Assembly (NCBI GenBank): GCA_047632435.1
Contig: JBLICU010000006.1
Coordinates: forward strand, 6,427 to 70,426
Origin: JAMZMI01 sp047632435
GTDB lineage: Bacteria; Bacteroidota; Bacteroidia; Cytophagales; Cyclobacteriaceae
DNA length: 64,000 nt
Direction of reading: 5' to 3'
Shown here: positions 44,607 to 54,452 of the stretch, piece by piece
Numbering within the stretch: the first letter of the stretch is position 1
Layout: every line of letters starts with the position of its first letter
Translations under genes and position numbers: made by a program
The notes under the pieces: generated by a model
The model's database searches: none
Told to the model about the DNA's origin: nothing
The model's input: only the letters and a program-made list of their open reading frames with translations

Positions 44607-46130
44607 TCACACCACCTCCAACATCCCCATCAAATCCTCCAGGTATTCTCGGTGGTTCGCCAGACGAGGCACCTTGTGCTGACCGCCGAGTTTGCCTCGC
44701 TTTTTCATCCAATTGTAAAAGGTGCCTTTGGCTACCAAATGGACAAGTGGTGCTTCCAGCGCTATGTCTTTGTACCTTTTGGCATCATAGTCGGAGTTGA
44801 TTTCGCGGAGACGCTCGTCTAGCAAGGTGCGAAATCGCTCTGGATCATCGGGATCTTTCGAAAACTCGATCGCCCATTCATGACTGCCTTTCTTTCCTTC
44901 TTCTATGTAGCGAGGAGCGGCTGTAAAGTTGGTCACTTCTGCATAGGTTTTGTGGCAGGCATAAGCCACTGCTTCCACCGCATTTTCGATTATCAGCTCT
45001 TCCCCAAAGGCATTGATGAAATGCTTGGTTCTGCCGGCTATTCGGATTTTATATGGATCAATGGATGTGAAGCGAATTGTATCACCAATTTTGTATCTCC
45101 ACAGTCCCGCATTGGTGGTGATTACCATGGCATAGGTTTGGTTCACTTCCACTTCGTCCAGCGACAATGTTTTAGGATCGTCACTTTCCCAATCATCCAT
45201 CGGGATAAATTCATAATATATGCCGTAATCCAGCATCAGCAGCATGTCGAATGAATCGGTTCTGTCCTGAATGCCGAAAAATCCCTCGCTGGCATTGTAG
45301 GTCTCCATGTAATGCATCTGTCGGGATGGAATCATGTTTTGGAAGAGTTCTCGATAGGGCGTGAATGAAACCGCACCGTGTATAAATGCTTCCAGATTGG
45401 GCCATACGTCCAATATGTTTTTTGCTCCTTTGATCTCAATGATGCGCTGAATCAGCACAATGGTCCAGGTGGGCACGCCTGAAATGCTGGTCACATCTTC
45501 GTTGGCTGTGTACTGCGCCATTTTTTCAATCTTTTCTTCCCACTCATCCATGAGGGCTATCTCCATGGTAGGGGTGCGAACGAGCTGTGCCCACAGCGGC
45601 AGGTTTTTCAATAGAACGGCCGACACATCACCGTAAAAAGATTTGGAATTGCTGTTAAATTGATTGACTTGCTGACTGCCACCGATCACCAGATTTTTAC
45701 CTGTGAATAATCGGGTCTCGGGATAGTTGTTGACATAGATCGAGAGGAGGTCTTTACCACCTTTGTAGTGGCAATCTTCCAGCGCTTCCGGCGATACCGG
45801 GATGAATTTGCTTCGCGCATTGGTGGTGCCGGAGGATTTGGCAAACCAGCGAATTTCCGAAGGCCAAAGCACATTTTCTTCCCCGTGCATCAATCGATCG
45901 ATGAAAGGGAAAATATCTTCATAGGTGACCACCGGAACCTTCCTTTTGAACTCCTCGGCATTGGTGATAGAGGAGAAACCATATTTCATTCCGTATTCGG
46001 TATTGGCTCCTTTTTTAATCAAAGAATCAAGCAGCTCTCGCTGTACTTCATGCGGATATTTCATGAAAAGCTCGATATCGTGTATCCGCTTTTTCATCAC
46101 CCAGGTCAATATCGAATTAAGGAACTCCAT
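44607..46130 (-). CDS. GH3 family protein (acyl-adenylate/thioester-forming superfamily)
   Basis: 507 residues over the whole length of the GH3 family. ATP-binding motifs are visible: SSGTTNARSKFIPVS (about residues 94-108, motif 1) and YNASEGFFGIQ (motif 2), with YKIGDTIRFTS (motif 3). Plant GH3 enzymes join amino acids to hormones by acyl-adenylates; bacterial members have unknown substrates. It lies 17 bases downstream of lptB in the same direction, a neighbourhood often seen in Cytophagales. Confidence 0.9.
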   Translation of the reverse strand: MEFLNSILTWVMKKRIHDIELFMKYPHEVQRELLDSLIKKGANTEYGMKYGFSSITNAEEFKRKVPVVTYEDIFPFIDRLMHGEENVLWPSEIRWFAKSSGTTNARSKFIPVSPEALEDCHYKGGKDLLSIYVNNYPETRLFTGKNLVIGGSQQVNQFNSNSKSFYGDVSAVLLKNLPLWAQLVRTPTMEIALMDEWEEKIEKMAQYTANEDVTSISGVPTWTIVLIQRIIEIKGAKNILDVWPNLEAFIHGAVSFTPYRELFQNMIPSRQMHYMETYNASEGFFGIQDRTDSFDMLLMLDYGIYYEFIPMDDWESDDPKTLSLDEVEVNQTYAMVITTNAGLWRYKIGDTIRFTSIDPYKIRIAGRTKHFINAFGEELIIENAVEAVAYACHKTYAEVTNFTAAPRYIEEGKKGSHEWAIEFSKDPDDPERFRTLLDERLREINSDYDAKRYKDIALEAPLVHLVAKGTFYNWMKKRGKLGGQHKVPRLANHREYLEDLMGMLEVV

Positions 46131-46147
46131 CAGATTTTGGGGTCAAA

Positions 46148-46879
46148 TCATACTTTTCGCTTCAATTCAAAGTGCTTACCTAAGTAAACCCTTCGCACTT
46201 GCTCATCGGCAGCCAGCTCCTCCGCTGTTCCGGCTTTGAGCAACTTGCCTTCAAACATGAGGTACGCCCTATCTGTGATTGAGAGGGTTTCATTCACGTT
46301 GTGATCGGTGATTAAAATACCGATATTTTTGTCTTTTAACTTGGATACAATGGTTTGAATTTCCTCCACGGCGATAGGATCCACCCCGGCAAAAGGCTCA
46401 TCCAGCAATACAAATTTTGGGTCTACTGCCAGTGCTCGGGCAATTTCTGTTCTTCTTCGCTCACCACCCGAAAGTACCTGACCCATGTTTTTTCTGACAT
46501 GCGTCAAACTGAATTCCTCAAGCAAAGATTCCATCTTTTCCTTCTGTTCCACTTTGGTCAGCTTGGACATTTCCAGCACGGCCAAGATATTGTCCTCCAC
46601 AGATAACTTTCTGAAGACGGAAGCCTCCTGCGCCAAATATCCAATACCTTTTTTGGCTCTTTGGTACATCGGCAGGTCAGTGATGTCTTGCTCGTCCAAG
46701 TAGATATGACCTTCATTCGGCTTGATCAAACCAACAATCATGTAAAATGAGGTTGTTTTTCCGGCACCATTGGGGCCCAACAAACCAACAATCTCACCCT
46801 GATTCACGGATACCGAAATCCCTTGAACCACCGTTCGTTTTTTATATTTCTTAATTAAATGTTCTGCTCTCAGCTCCAT
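46148..46879 (-). CDS. lptB: LPS export ABC transporter ATPase LptB
   Basis: A 243-residue ABC ATPase. Walker A is GPNGAGKTT (about residues 35-43), the signature LSGGERRRTEIARAL is at about 136-150, and Walker B is FVLLDEPFAGVDP. This set and the C-terminal NVNETLSITDRAYLMFEGK pattern are diagnostic for LptB, which powers LPS extraction from the inner membrane with LptF/G/C. Full length. Confidence 0.95.
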   Translation of the reverse strand: MELRAEHLIKKYKKRTVVQGISVSVNQGEIVGLLGPNGAGKTTSFYMIVGLIKPNEGHIYLDEQDITDLPMYQRAKKGIGYLAQEASVFRKLSVEDNILAVLEMSKLTKVEQKEKMESLLEEFSLTHVRKNMGQVLSGGERRRTEIARALAVDPKFVLLDEPFAGVDPIAVEEIQTIVSKLKDKNIGILITDHNVNETLSITDRAYLMFEGKLLKAGTAEELAADEQVRRVYLGKHFELKRKV

Positions 46880-46960
46880 GAATACTTGTGCTTTGTTCTG
46901 ATATTCTTTCTTTCAATCAGGATTTAGGGAAGAAACGAACTACTTTAGTCCTGCAATTTA

Positions 46961-48664
46961 TCAATCAAATTTTATATCCTTGATCATAAGCTGCAGGCTT
47001 TTATTTCCCATATAAATGTTTTCATCTATATGGTAGGCCATCTGAAACGATTCGCCGGCGGCTATTCTTTCACTGTGATGAGCCAACCCAAATCCTATAG
47101 CACTAAACGCTGTATTTTTGTTTTCCTGATATACACTTAATTTCAGATGTTGCTCTTTCAGAATGCGCGGTTGTCCATTGCACTTCAGTCCACAGGAAGA
47201 AAACAAAGGCTGTAAATTTTGAGGGCCAAATGGCGCCATTTGGTTCATGATAACAAATGATTTTTCGCTGACAAAGTCAAGATTAACTTCCAGATCAATA
47301 TCTAGCTTGGGGATCAGCACTTCGGGCTTGATAGTAGCAGCCACAATTTCTTCAAATTTCTTTTGAAAATCGGCAACACGATCAATGCTCATGGTAAGCC
47401 CAGCGGCGTGAGTGTGTCCTCCGTATTGCTCCAATAGGTCAGCGCAAGCTGAAATGGCCTCATAGATATCAAAACCGGCAATAGATCTCGCCGAACCGGT
47501 GGCTTTATTTTTGGATTCTGTGAGAATGATGGTTGGCCGATAATAACTTTCAATACATCTGGAGGCCACTATGCCAATCACTCCTTTGTGCCAGTCATTT
47601 TTGAAAAGAACTGTACTTTTTGCAGATTTCAGATTTTCGTCAGACTCAATCATTTCCAATGCTTCGGCAGTGATGGTCTTGTCGAAATCTTTCCTTTCGC
47701 TGTTTTTTGTATTGAGGTTAAGGGAAAATTCTTCAAGATCATTTTCAGATTCTGCCAAAAGTAAATTGACAGATTCTCGTGCATGGGTAAGCCTTCCGGC
47801 CGCATTGATTCTAGGCCCCAGGTAAAACACCACATCAGAAATGGTGAGATTTCCTTTCAATCCACTGATTTCGATAAGTGACTGCAATCCTTTTGAGGGT
47901 GCCTCATTGAGCTTCTTCAATCCGTAATATGCCAAAATGCGATTTTCTCCTACTATCGGGACAATATCTGAAGCGATACTTACGGCTACCAAATCAAGAT
48001 GATCATAGAGCTGTTCAAGGGGGATGGTGTTTTGTAAACAAAAGCCATGAAGCAATTTGAAGCCCACGCCACAGCCGGAAAGTTCTTTGAACGGATATTG
48101 GTCGTCTTTTTGTTTTGGATCCAAAACGGCATAAGCATCCGGAAGAATATCTCCCGGTAAGTGGTGATCACAAATGATCAGGTCAATGCCATAACTATTG
48201 GCCAGAGCTGCTTTGTCCACTGCTTTGATACCACAATCCAAGCTGATGATCAGGTTAAAATTATTGTCTTTCGCATATTCAATTCCCTGGGTTGAAATGC
48301 CATAACCTTCCGTGTAGCGATCCGGTATGTAATGTGCGATTTGCTCTGTGAAGTTTCTCAGAAATCCAAAAACCAGGCTTACAGAAGTGGTGCCATCTAC
48401 ATCATAATCGCCGTAGATAAGAATTTTCTCATTCCCAAAAATCGCTTCGCAAAGTCGGTTCACGGCCTTCTCCATATTTTTCATGAGGAAAGGGTCGTGC
48501 AAATCATCAAGCGATGGACGGAAAAAAAATTTGGCGTCATCAAAGGAAATAATTCCTCGCTGGGCAAGCAAAGTAGCCAGCTCAGGACTGATGTTCAAAT
48601 CAGAAGATAATGTTGCAACTACAAGCTGATCAGGCTGCTCCTTATGAACCCATCTTTTTTCCAT
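46961..48664 (-). CDS. recJ: Single-stranded-DNA-specific exonuclease RecJ
   Basis: 567 residues of the DHH phosphoesterase family. Visible motifs: YGDYDVDGTTS (about 79-89), CDHHLPGDI (DHH motif, about 163-171) and the DHHA1 motif GGHTHAAGLTM (about 409-419), followed by the OB-fold region. RecJ degrades single-stranded DNA 5' to 3' in recombination and mismatch repair. Upstream of lptB in the same direction with an 81-bp gap. Confidence 0.95.
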   Translation of the reverse strand: MEKRWVHKEQPDQLVVATLSSDLNISPELATLLAQRGIISFDDAKFFFRPSLDDLHDPFLMKNMEKAVNRLCEAIFGNEKILIYGDYDVDGTTSVSLVFGFLRNFTEQIAHYIPDRYTEGYGISTQGIEYAKDNNFNLIISLDCGIKAVDKAALANSYGIDLIICDHHLPGDILPDAYAVLDPKQKDDQYPFKELSGCGVGFKLLHGFCLQNTIPLEQLYDHLDLVAVSIASDIVPIVGENRILAYYGLKKLNEAPSKGLQSLIEISGLKGNLTISDVVFYLGPRINAAGRLTHARESVNLLLAESENDLEEFSLNLNTKNSERKDFDKTITAEALEMIESDENLKSAKSTVLFKNDWHKGVIGIVASRCIESYYRPTIILTESKNKATGSARSIAGFDIYEAISACADLLEQYGGHTHAAGLTMSIDRVADFQKKFEEIVAATIKPEVLIPKLDIDLEVNLDFVSEKSFVIMNQMAPFGPQNLQPLFSSCGLKCNGQPRILKEQHLKLSVYQENKNTAFSAIGFGLAHHSERIAAGESFQMAYHIDENIYMGNKSLQLMIKDIKFD

Positions 48665-48701
48665 TAGGGGAAATTAGGGAAAATGCAGGAAATGGAACCC
48701 A

Positions 48702-48977
48702 CTAAATCATAAAGTCCATGTCTTTTTCTGTGACATAATGGTTTTGATACCAATATTCATAGTTTTCATAGGAGACACAATCATGGTCATTGTGATCTCC
48801 AAGAGTAATAAAATATGCTGGCTTGATCCAGGCGGAAAACAAATGTGACTGGTCATATGATAAGTCAGAGAGTCTCAAAATTTTGAGTCCGTTATGGAAA
48901 ATGGGAGAAGCTTTGCGGTGCATGATGAACAAATTATCATGCAATCCTAAGGAAATCAGGGAGCTATGTCCTATCAA
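48702..48977 (-). CDS. Small hypothetical protein
   Basis: A 91-residue frame with a TTG start, rich in His and aromatic residues (HNDHDCVSYENYEYWYQNHYV near the C-terminus). I recognise no family and no signal peptide. It lies between recJ and a hypothetical gene, and no better frame covers this stretch. It may be real or chance. Confidence 0.35.
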   Translation of the reverse strand: MIGHSSLISLGLHDNLFIMHRKASPIFHNGLKILRLSDLSYDQSHLFSAWIKPAYFITLGDHNDHDCVSYENYEYWYQNHYVTEKDMDFMI

Positions 48978-49070
48978 CTCCCATTAAGTAATTGTTATAT
49001 CTTAATCGTGATATCTTAGCCATTATGATGTGATTTATCTAATTTGTCCTTTAAGTAGCATTTGAAATCA

Positions 49071-49727
49071 ATGAGGGTATCGCTGAGTGAGATTTGGAAT
49101 TTTGCAGACATTATAAAAAATAATGAGAAGGGATTGTCATTTTCTCTCCATACCGGAGATGCTGTTATTACCGGAATTAATAGGGAAACTTTGCAACTCC
49201 TTCGCGATGACAATGATTTTGATACCGAATTATTGCCCGAAATATTTACTTTTCGAGATATTCTGTGGCAACCAGATATTTACACTGATGCTACGATGAG
49301 TTTGCCCAGTTTGCGTGTGCTTCATGCCTATTGCCGTGAACAGTCTGATCAATACGAATCCTCAACTTCTGAAGTCAACATTATCTATGCTCAACTGTTG
49401 AGGTTTGTTGGGAATGAAAGTGAACAAGCGATAAATAGCTTAGAATTAGAAAATCCAAACGTGAAATCAGTATTGGGAAATCTCCGAAAAAATACCTTCC
49501 CCATTATTAAATTTTTCATTGGTCATCCTCGCAATCGACTGGATTACTACCGTGATTCTGTCAATAGGCTTAACTATGCAGTCAAAATTATCATTACCCA
49601 ATTCAATGGGAAATACACAGAGCTACAAGACCCTTATTGGGAAGTGCTTTTTGATAAAAAGCTATCTGCCGTTCAAATCAATGCAGATGAAATTAAAAAG
49701 CCTTCGGAACGTATAGAAAAAGGATAG
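49071..49727 (+). CDS. Hypothetical protein of unknown family
   Basis: About 218 residues from ATG 49071 (TTG 49062 is an alternative). No signal peptide or membrane span. The N-terminal third is beta-like (SLHTGDAVITGINRETLQLL); the C-terminal half is helical (SVNRLNYAVKIIITQFNGKY). I do not recognise the family. It is bounded by non-coding gaps and may be an accessory gene. Confidence 0.6.
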   Translation: MRVSLSEIWNFADIIKNNEKGLSFSLHTGDAVITGINRETLQLLRDDNDFDTELLPEIFTFRDILWQPDIYTDATMSLPSLRVLHAYCREQSDQYESSTSEVNIIYAQLLRFVGNESEQAINSLELENPNVKSVLGNLRKNTFPIIKFFIGHPRNRLDYYRDSVNRLNYAVKIIITQFNGKYTELQDPYWEVLFDKKLSAVQINADEIKKPSERIEKG

Positions 49728-49788
49728 TTTTGCCAGTGGCTTGAACTCAACCCAATAAATTTCAGTTTATCTCGATACATTCTGCTTG

Positions 49789-50394
49789 ATGCAACAGACC
49801 GATAATTCTTCAGATAATAAGCATAAAAGCGAAAGAGCGCGGTTTTTTCTAGGAAATCTTTTGAAAGGACTGATCTGGCTTGCAGTAATTGTTGGAGGCT
49901 ATTTTTATCTGGAGAGAAATTACAATTTTTCACTGGCGGAGATCCTTGGCCCCTTTTACGACAAGCCGGCGGTGATCTTTTCCATCTTTCTAGGTTCCGA
50001 GGTGATCTTTGGAATTATCCCACCAGAACTTTTTATGATCTGGTCATTGAGAGATGGGATGCTGATTGTCTATGTTCAAAACGTCATTGCACTGGCTGTC
50101 ATTTCATATCTGGCTGGATTGATTGGCTATTATCTTGGATCGCATTTTAGTACGACGCGATTGTATCGGATCATCCGAAAAAATTATCTCAGGAAATTCG
50201 AAAAACACATTACCCGTTTTGGAGGTTTCATGATCATTGTGGCAGCATTGACGCCTATTCCATTTGCGGGAATTTGCATGTTGATGGGTGCAGTGAAGTA
50301 TCCGGCAAGAAGATTTATGTTGATATCCTTGTCACGCTTCCTGAGGTTCGCCATCTATGCCATGATCATTTGGGAAGCTAAAATTTTACAATGA
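49789..50394 (+). CDS. VTT/SNARE-associated (DedA-like) membrane protein
   Basis: About 201 residues from ATG 49789. Around five hydrophobic spans with the VTT-domain arrangement: GSEVIFGIIPPELFMIWS, then GLIGYYLGSHF and FGGFMIIVAALTPIPFAGICMLMGAVKYP, the re-entrant loop segment with conserved prolines. VTT/DedA proteins are thought to flip undecaprenyl phosphate or other lipids. Its end overlaps the ferrochelatase start by 4 bases, so the two are co-transcribed. Confidence 0.8.
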   Translation: MQQTDNSSDNKHKSERARFFLGNLLKGLIWLAVIVGGYFYLERNYNFSLAEILGPFYDKPAVIFSIFLGSEVIFGIIPPELFMIWSLRDGMLIVYVQNVIALAVISYLAGLIGYYLGSHFSTTRLYRIIRKNYLRKFEKHITRFGGFMIIVAALTPIPFAGICMLMGAVKYPARRFMLISLSRFLRFAIYAMIIWEAKILQ

Positions 50395-51401
50395 GCAAAA
50401 AGGGAGTATTATTAGTCAATCTAGGCACACCAGACTCTACGAGTGTTCCGGATGTAAGGAAATATCTAAGGGAATTTTTAATGGATAAGCGGGTCATCGA
50501 CATTCCGGTTATTCCAAGATGGTTACTGGTCAATTTGATCATTGCTACATTCAGATCCCCAAAATCAGCAGCTGAATACCGTAAGCTTTTTAATGAGCGA
50601 GGCTCACCTTTAAAGTACTACACATCAGATATTACTGCGCTGTTGCAAAAGGAGCTACAGGAAAAGTACGTGGTGGAATTTGCCATGAGGTACCAGAGTC
50701 CGAGTATTGAGGACGGACTGAAGCGATTGACAGAAGCGAATGTGAGTGATATTCACGTGATCCCGTTGTTTCCTCAATATGCCTCGGCCTCTAGCGGTTC
50801 GGTCATTGACAAAGTGATGGAAATCACGAAGCAGTGGCAGATTGTGCCTAATATCAAGTTTACTTCACAATTTTTGGAGGAAGAATTGTTTCTAGAGGTC
50901 ATAGCTAAAAAAGGGAAGGCGTGGATGGAGAGGACCGACTATGATCACTTCGTTTTTAGTTACCATGGCTTACCCCAAAGACAAATCAGAAAAGGATCAG
51001 TAGGTGACCAATGCCAGCTTGGTTCGTGTTGTGATACTTTTCATGATAAGAATCGGTTCTGCTATCGGGCGCAGTGTTTTCATACTACAAGATTGCTAGC
51101 CGAAAAGCTGGGATTGACAGAAGATCAATACACGGTTTGTTTTCAATCACGGTTGGGAAAGGATCCTTGGGTACAACCTTATACCGATGTGGTTCTTAAA
51201 GAACTTCCAAAGCAAGGCAAAAAGAAAGTACTGGCATTTTCCCCAGCTTTTGTCTCAGACTGTCTGGAGACCACCATAGAAGTTGGTCAGGAATACAAGC
51301 ATGATTTCATGGAAGCCGGAGGCGAGCAATGGGATTTGGTAGAAAGCCTCAATGATGATCCCATGTGGGTGGAGTGTTTGGTAGGGATGGTGAAGGGGTA
51401 A
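50391..51401 (+). CDS. hemH: Ferrochelatase
   Basis: 336 residues; inserts Fe2+ into protoporphyrin IX in the last step of heme synthesis. Metal-site residues are in place: His192 in FSYHGLPQRQ and Glu293 in FVSDCLETTIEVG. A Cys cluster at 208, 213, 214, 224 and 229 lies just after the His loop, a place where some bacterial ferrochelatases carry a [2Fe-2S] cluster; whether it is bound here is unknown. Full length, coupled to the VTT gene upstream. Confidence 0.94.
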   Translation: MSKKGVLLVNLGTPDSTSVPDVRKYLREFLMDKRVIDIPVIPRWLLVNLIIATFRSPKSAAEYRKLFNERGSPLKYYTSDITALLQKELQEKYVVEFAMRYQSPSIEDGLKRLTEANVSDIHVIPLFPQYASASSGSVIDKVMEITKQWQIVPNIKFTSQFLEEELFLEVIAKKGKAWMERTDYDHFVFSYHGLPQRQIRKGSVGDQCQLGSCCDTFHDKNRFCYRAQCFHTTRLLAEKLGLTEDQYTVCFQSRLGKDPWVQPYTDVVLKELPKQGKKKVLAFSPAFVSDCLETTIEVGQEYKHDFMEAGGEQWDLVESLNDDPMWVECLVGMVKG

Positions 51402-51537
51402 TTTTCCAATCAAACCAATTGTTGATCTAGGAAAAGTGACTTGAATATTTTGAAAAAAAATCAAAATATATTAACAATACAGAAATATAAACATTTCAAA
51501 AAACATCTTTTAAAGAATTTAAAAGCAGTTATTAATT

Positions 51538-51594
51538 ACAAATTTACCCACCAAAACATACAAATTTACCCACCAAAACATACAAATTTACCCA
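51538..51594. repeat. 22-bp tandem direct repeats before the ATPase gene
   Basis: Two and a half copies of a 22-bp unit built of ACAAATTTACCC and ACCAAAACAT (51538-51559, 51560-51581, partial 51582-51594). They lie 33 bases before the GTG start of the DUF4143 ATPase, close to two helical turns each, as operator arrays often are. Confidence 0.7.
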
Positions 51595-51627
51595 TGAATT
51601 GATTACTTTCGTGTAAAAGAAAGTAGT

Positions 51628-52884
51628 GTGATCCATAAAAGAAACCTGATACATGCGATAGAATTAGCACTTGACGATACTCCGGTAATCGTTTTAAATG
51701 GGGCAAGGCAAGTAGGGAAAAGCACCCTTTGCAAGCAGCTATTGGAGGAGGGTGTATTAAAAGCACAGCTCGTCACATTAGATGACCCAACGACCCTTTT
51801 GGCAGCTCAATCAGATGCACTTGGTTTTCTGGAAGGATTAAATAAGCATCTGATCATTGATGAAGTACAAAGAGCACCCGAACTGCTGCTCAGTATCAAA
51901 AAACTCATTGATGAAGATCGCAAGGAACGAAGGATCATTCTCACTGGATCGACCGATGTGATGAGCTTGCCTAAGATTGCCGATTCATTGGCTGGAAGGA
52001 TCGAAATACACAACCTTTGGCCCTTTTCTCAGGATGAAATAGTCGGCCAAAAGTCAAATTTTATAGATGCCCTTGTTTCAGAGAAAGGCACATTTGCAGT
52101 GCGTAAAATGCCCTGGGATGAGATCATACAGATGATCGTAGATGGTGGGTATCCGGAGGTGCTGAATAGAAAAAATCCTTCCAGAAAATCAAAGTGGTTT
52201 GAGTCTTACATTGTTTCCGTTTTGCAAAAGGATATCAGAGATCTGGCCAATATTGAGGGATTGGTACAGATTCCAAATGTTCTTCACTTGATAGCAGCCA
52301 GAGTAGGCAGCACCATCAATTTATCTGATGTCTCTCGATTGTCTGGTGTCAAAAACACGACACTTCAACGGTATATGGCGCTATTGGAGTACGTTTTTCT
52401 GATTGTAAAAATACCTGCATGGACGCCCAATGTTGAAGGCCAGTTTGTGAAATCGCCGAAAGTGTTTCTGAACGATACTGGACTCCTTTGTCATTTACGG
52501 GGAGAAGGTGTTAATAGCTTGATTCAGAACCGTAGTAATGCAGGAGCTTTTTTCGAGAATTTCGTAGTGCTGGATATTATCAAACAATTGAGCTGGTCAG
52601 AGACTCAATTAAAGCCCTATCATTTCAGTATCCACAAGGGAGCGGAAGTTGATTTGGTTCTGGAGGACAGAAGAAAACAACTTTACGGCATAGAAATAAA
52701 AGCCGCTTCTTCGCTCAAAGAGCAGGATTTCAAAGGCCTCAAACAGCTCGCAAAACTGGCTGGAGACAAGTTTAAGAAGGGGATCATTCTTTATACAGGA
52801 GATCAGGTTTTGTCAGGTTTTGGTGGAGAAAACTTACACGCTGTTCCCATTGCAGCACTTTGGGAGACCCGAGTTTTCAAATAG
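51628..52884 (+). CDS. AAA-type ATPase with C-terminal DUF4143
   Basis: 418 residues from a GTG start. The N-terminal AAA_14 domain has Walker A GARQVGKST (25-33), a Walker B-like LIIDEVQRAPELL (about 74-86) and sensor TGS. The C-terminal DUF4143 domain (about 200-365) contains a winged-helix-like part and the nuclease-like GAEVDLVLEDRRKQLYGIEIKAA (split by normal spacing). These orphan ATPases are very common, patchily distributed and of unknown role. Confidence 0.88.
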   Translation: MIHKRNLIHAIELALDDTPVIVLNGARQVGKSTLCKQLLEEGVLKAQLVTLDDPTTLLAAQSDALGFLEGLNKHLIIDEVQRAPELLLSIKKLIDEDRKERRIILTGSTDVMSLPKIADSLAGRIEIHNLWPFSQDEIVGQKSNFIDALVSEKGTFAVRKMPWDEIIQMIVDGGYPEVLNRKNPSRKSKWFESYIVSVLQKDIRDLANIEGLVQIPNVLHLIAARVGSTINLSDVSRLSGVKNTTLQRYMALLEYVFLIVKIPAWTPNVEGQFVKSPKVFLNDTGLLCHLRGEGVNSLIQNRSNAGAFFENFVVLDIIKQLSWSETQLKPYHFSIHKGAEVDLVLEDRRKQLYGIEIKAASSLKEQDFKGLKQLAKLAGDKFKKGIILYTGDQVLSGFGGENLHAVPIAALWETRVFK

Positions 52885-53036
52885 GATAAGCTTGGCATGC
52901 AAGACCCGTCTTTCAGAAAATGTCAGGATTTTATCGTTTGAATATCACAAGATTGAATTGCGTAATCATCTATTGATTGAAGCAATTTCACTGCCGCATC
53001 CTAAGCCTGTCCAGAATGTCAATGTTTTCTTTTTTA

Positions 53037-54452
53037 TCAAAGCACAATGATTTTTTCTTCCTTGAAATTTTTGCCGAAAGGGATTTTTAGGATGTAAACG
53101 CCTGATTCTAAATCAGGAATTGAAAAAGTATTTATACCATTCACAGACTTAAGTAGGAACTCATCTCCCAAAAGGTTGTAAAGGTTAATTTTTAAGAAAA
53201 CATTTTCTGATTGGATGGTGATTGATTCATTGGAAGCAACCGGATTTGGGGCAACAATAGCCCCTTTTTCTACCTCGATGTAATTTTCTAAAGTTAAAGT
53301 ATCTAGCAAAATCCCATTGATCAATCCAATAAGGCTAACACCAAAAATACCAGCTTGTGTATACATGGTTGTTCCTGACATTAGCCAATCAGCGGATGTC
53401 GGTTCCGCTCCGGGTATTAGCCATTGGTAGCTGTCATATCCTTCGCTGGAATTAAAAAAAGTCACTTCCTGGAATAAAGAAACAGATCGGCGATTTGCAA
53501 GAAAGGCAAGGGATTTGTCACCACACGATTCTATTTGATCCGCAATCTCGGACCTAAGATCTATTAATTGGTTGTAAACATTTTCGCCAGGACAAAGTGT
53601 ACTGCATCCGTCTCTGTGACCAACGATACTTCCTATAGAGCCAAATGTATGAGGGTAGTTTTCTTTTGGATCGAGTTCTTCCTTATCCAGCTTAAAAGAG
53701 ACAAGTGTTTGCAGTGAATTCCATGTTTGGTCAGTGGGGGTTGCAGTTTCATAATTCCCCAAAAGACAGATGCCCATTGTGCCGCTGTTACTTCCGCAAA
53801 AATGTGCACCCAACACATTATCCTGTTCTCCATCGGCCGGATCGCGCCCGGCATAGATGTCTCCATTCTGAGCGATCAGATAATTATAACCAATATCCGA
53901 CCAGCCATTTACTTCTGTGTGATACACATAGATATCCCGGACCACCTGAGTGTAATTCATGTTTGTATTTGAGCCTGCCGCGTGGTGGACAACCACATGT
54001 TTGACGGCTGTAAATGATCGACTAAAGGAAGGAGGAGTGAGTCCAGATCGCCATTCTGACTGACTAATGGCTTGGATCTCAAAGTTGCAAGGGTCTTGAT
54101 TTTTTCTGGAAATGGGACTTGATAGGGTTGGGGATTCACCACTATTGATGAGATAGATTTCGAATGAACCGGGCGTAACCATAGAGACTTGTATTCCTTC
54201 GAAAACTTTGCCCAAAGACAAAAAATAGGTAAAATCTGGGGCATCAGGATCAATCGGAATGTAAAGGGTGTCTTGGCCTATTTTCACCATCACCTCATCG
54301 CTTGTTTTCAGTTCTGACTTGATAGCAATGGCTGTTATTGGCTGATTTGTTATGACCGAATGCGCAGTTGATTTTTGGACACTTGTAGGCTGGGCATGCG
54401 AGAAATATTGAAGGGAAAAAAGAAAAAGAAAGTATGCCGTTTTTTTAACCAC
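53037..54452 (-). CDS. T9SS-secreted N-acetylmuramoyl-L-alanine amidase
   Basis: A 471-residue protein from a GTG start. Signal peptide to about residue 20; an N-terminal beta domain; an amidase_2/PGRP domain at about 145-310 with zinc-ligand segments VVHHAAGSN, GAHFCGSN and GHRDGCSTLCPGE; then a PKD-like segment and a C-terminal type IX sorting domain (VAPNPVASNESITI to the end). It should cut peptidoglycan stem peptides outside the outer membrane, perhaps in predation or cell lysis (inference). Its start overlaps the cysteine desulfurase stop by 8 bases. Confidence 0.88.
   Translation of the reverse strand: MVKKTAYFLFLFSLQYFSHAQPTSVQKSTAHSVITNQPITAIAIKSELKTSDEVMVKIGQDTLYIPIDPDAPDFTYFLSLGKVFEGIQVSMVTPGSFEIYLINSGESPTLSSPISRKNQDPCNFEIQAISQSEWRSGLTPPSFSRSFTAVKHVVVHHAAGSNTNMNYTQVVRDIYVYHTEVNGWSDIGYNYLIAQNGDIYAGRDPADGEQDNVLGAHFCGSNSGTMGICLLGNYETATPTDQTWNSLQTLVSFKLDKEELDPKENYPHTFGSIGSIVGHRDGCSTLCPGENVYNQLIDLRSEIADQIESCGDKSLAFLANRRSVSLFQEVTFFNSSEGYDSYQWLIPGAEPTSADWLMSGTTMYTQAGIFGVSLIGLINGILLDTLTLENYIEVEKGAIVAPNPVASNESITIQSENVFLKINLYNLLGDEFLLKSVNGINTFSIPDLESGVYILKIPFGKNFKEEKIIVL

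Noticed and set aside
51538..51594. Possible CRISPR-like array
   Set aside because: The 22-bp units are directly adjacent with no variable spacers, and no cas genes are present.
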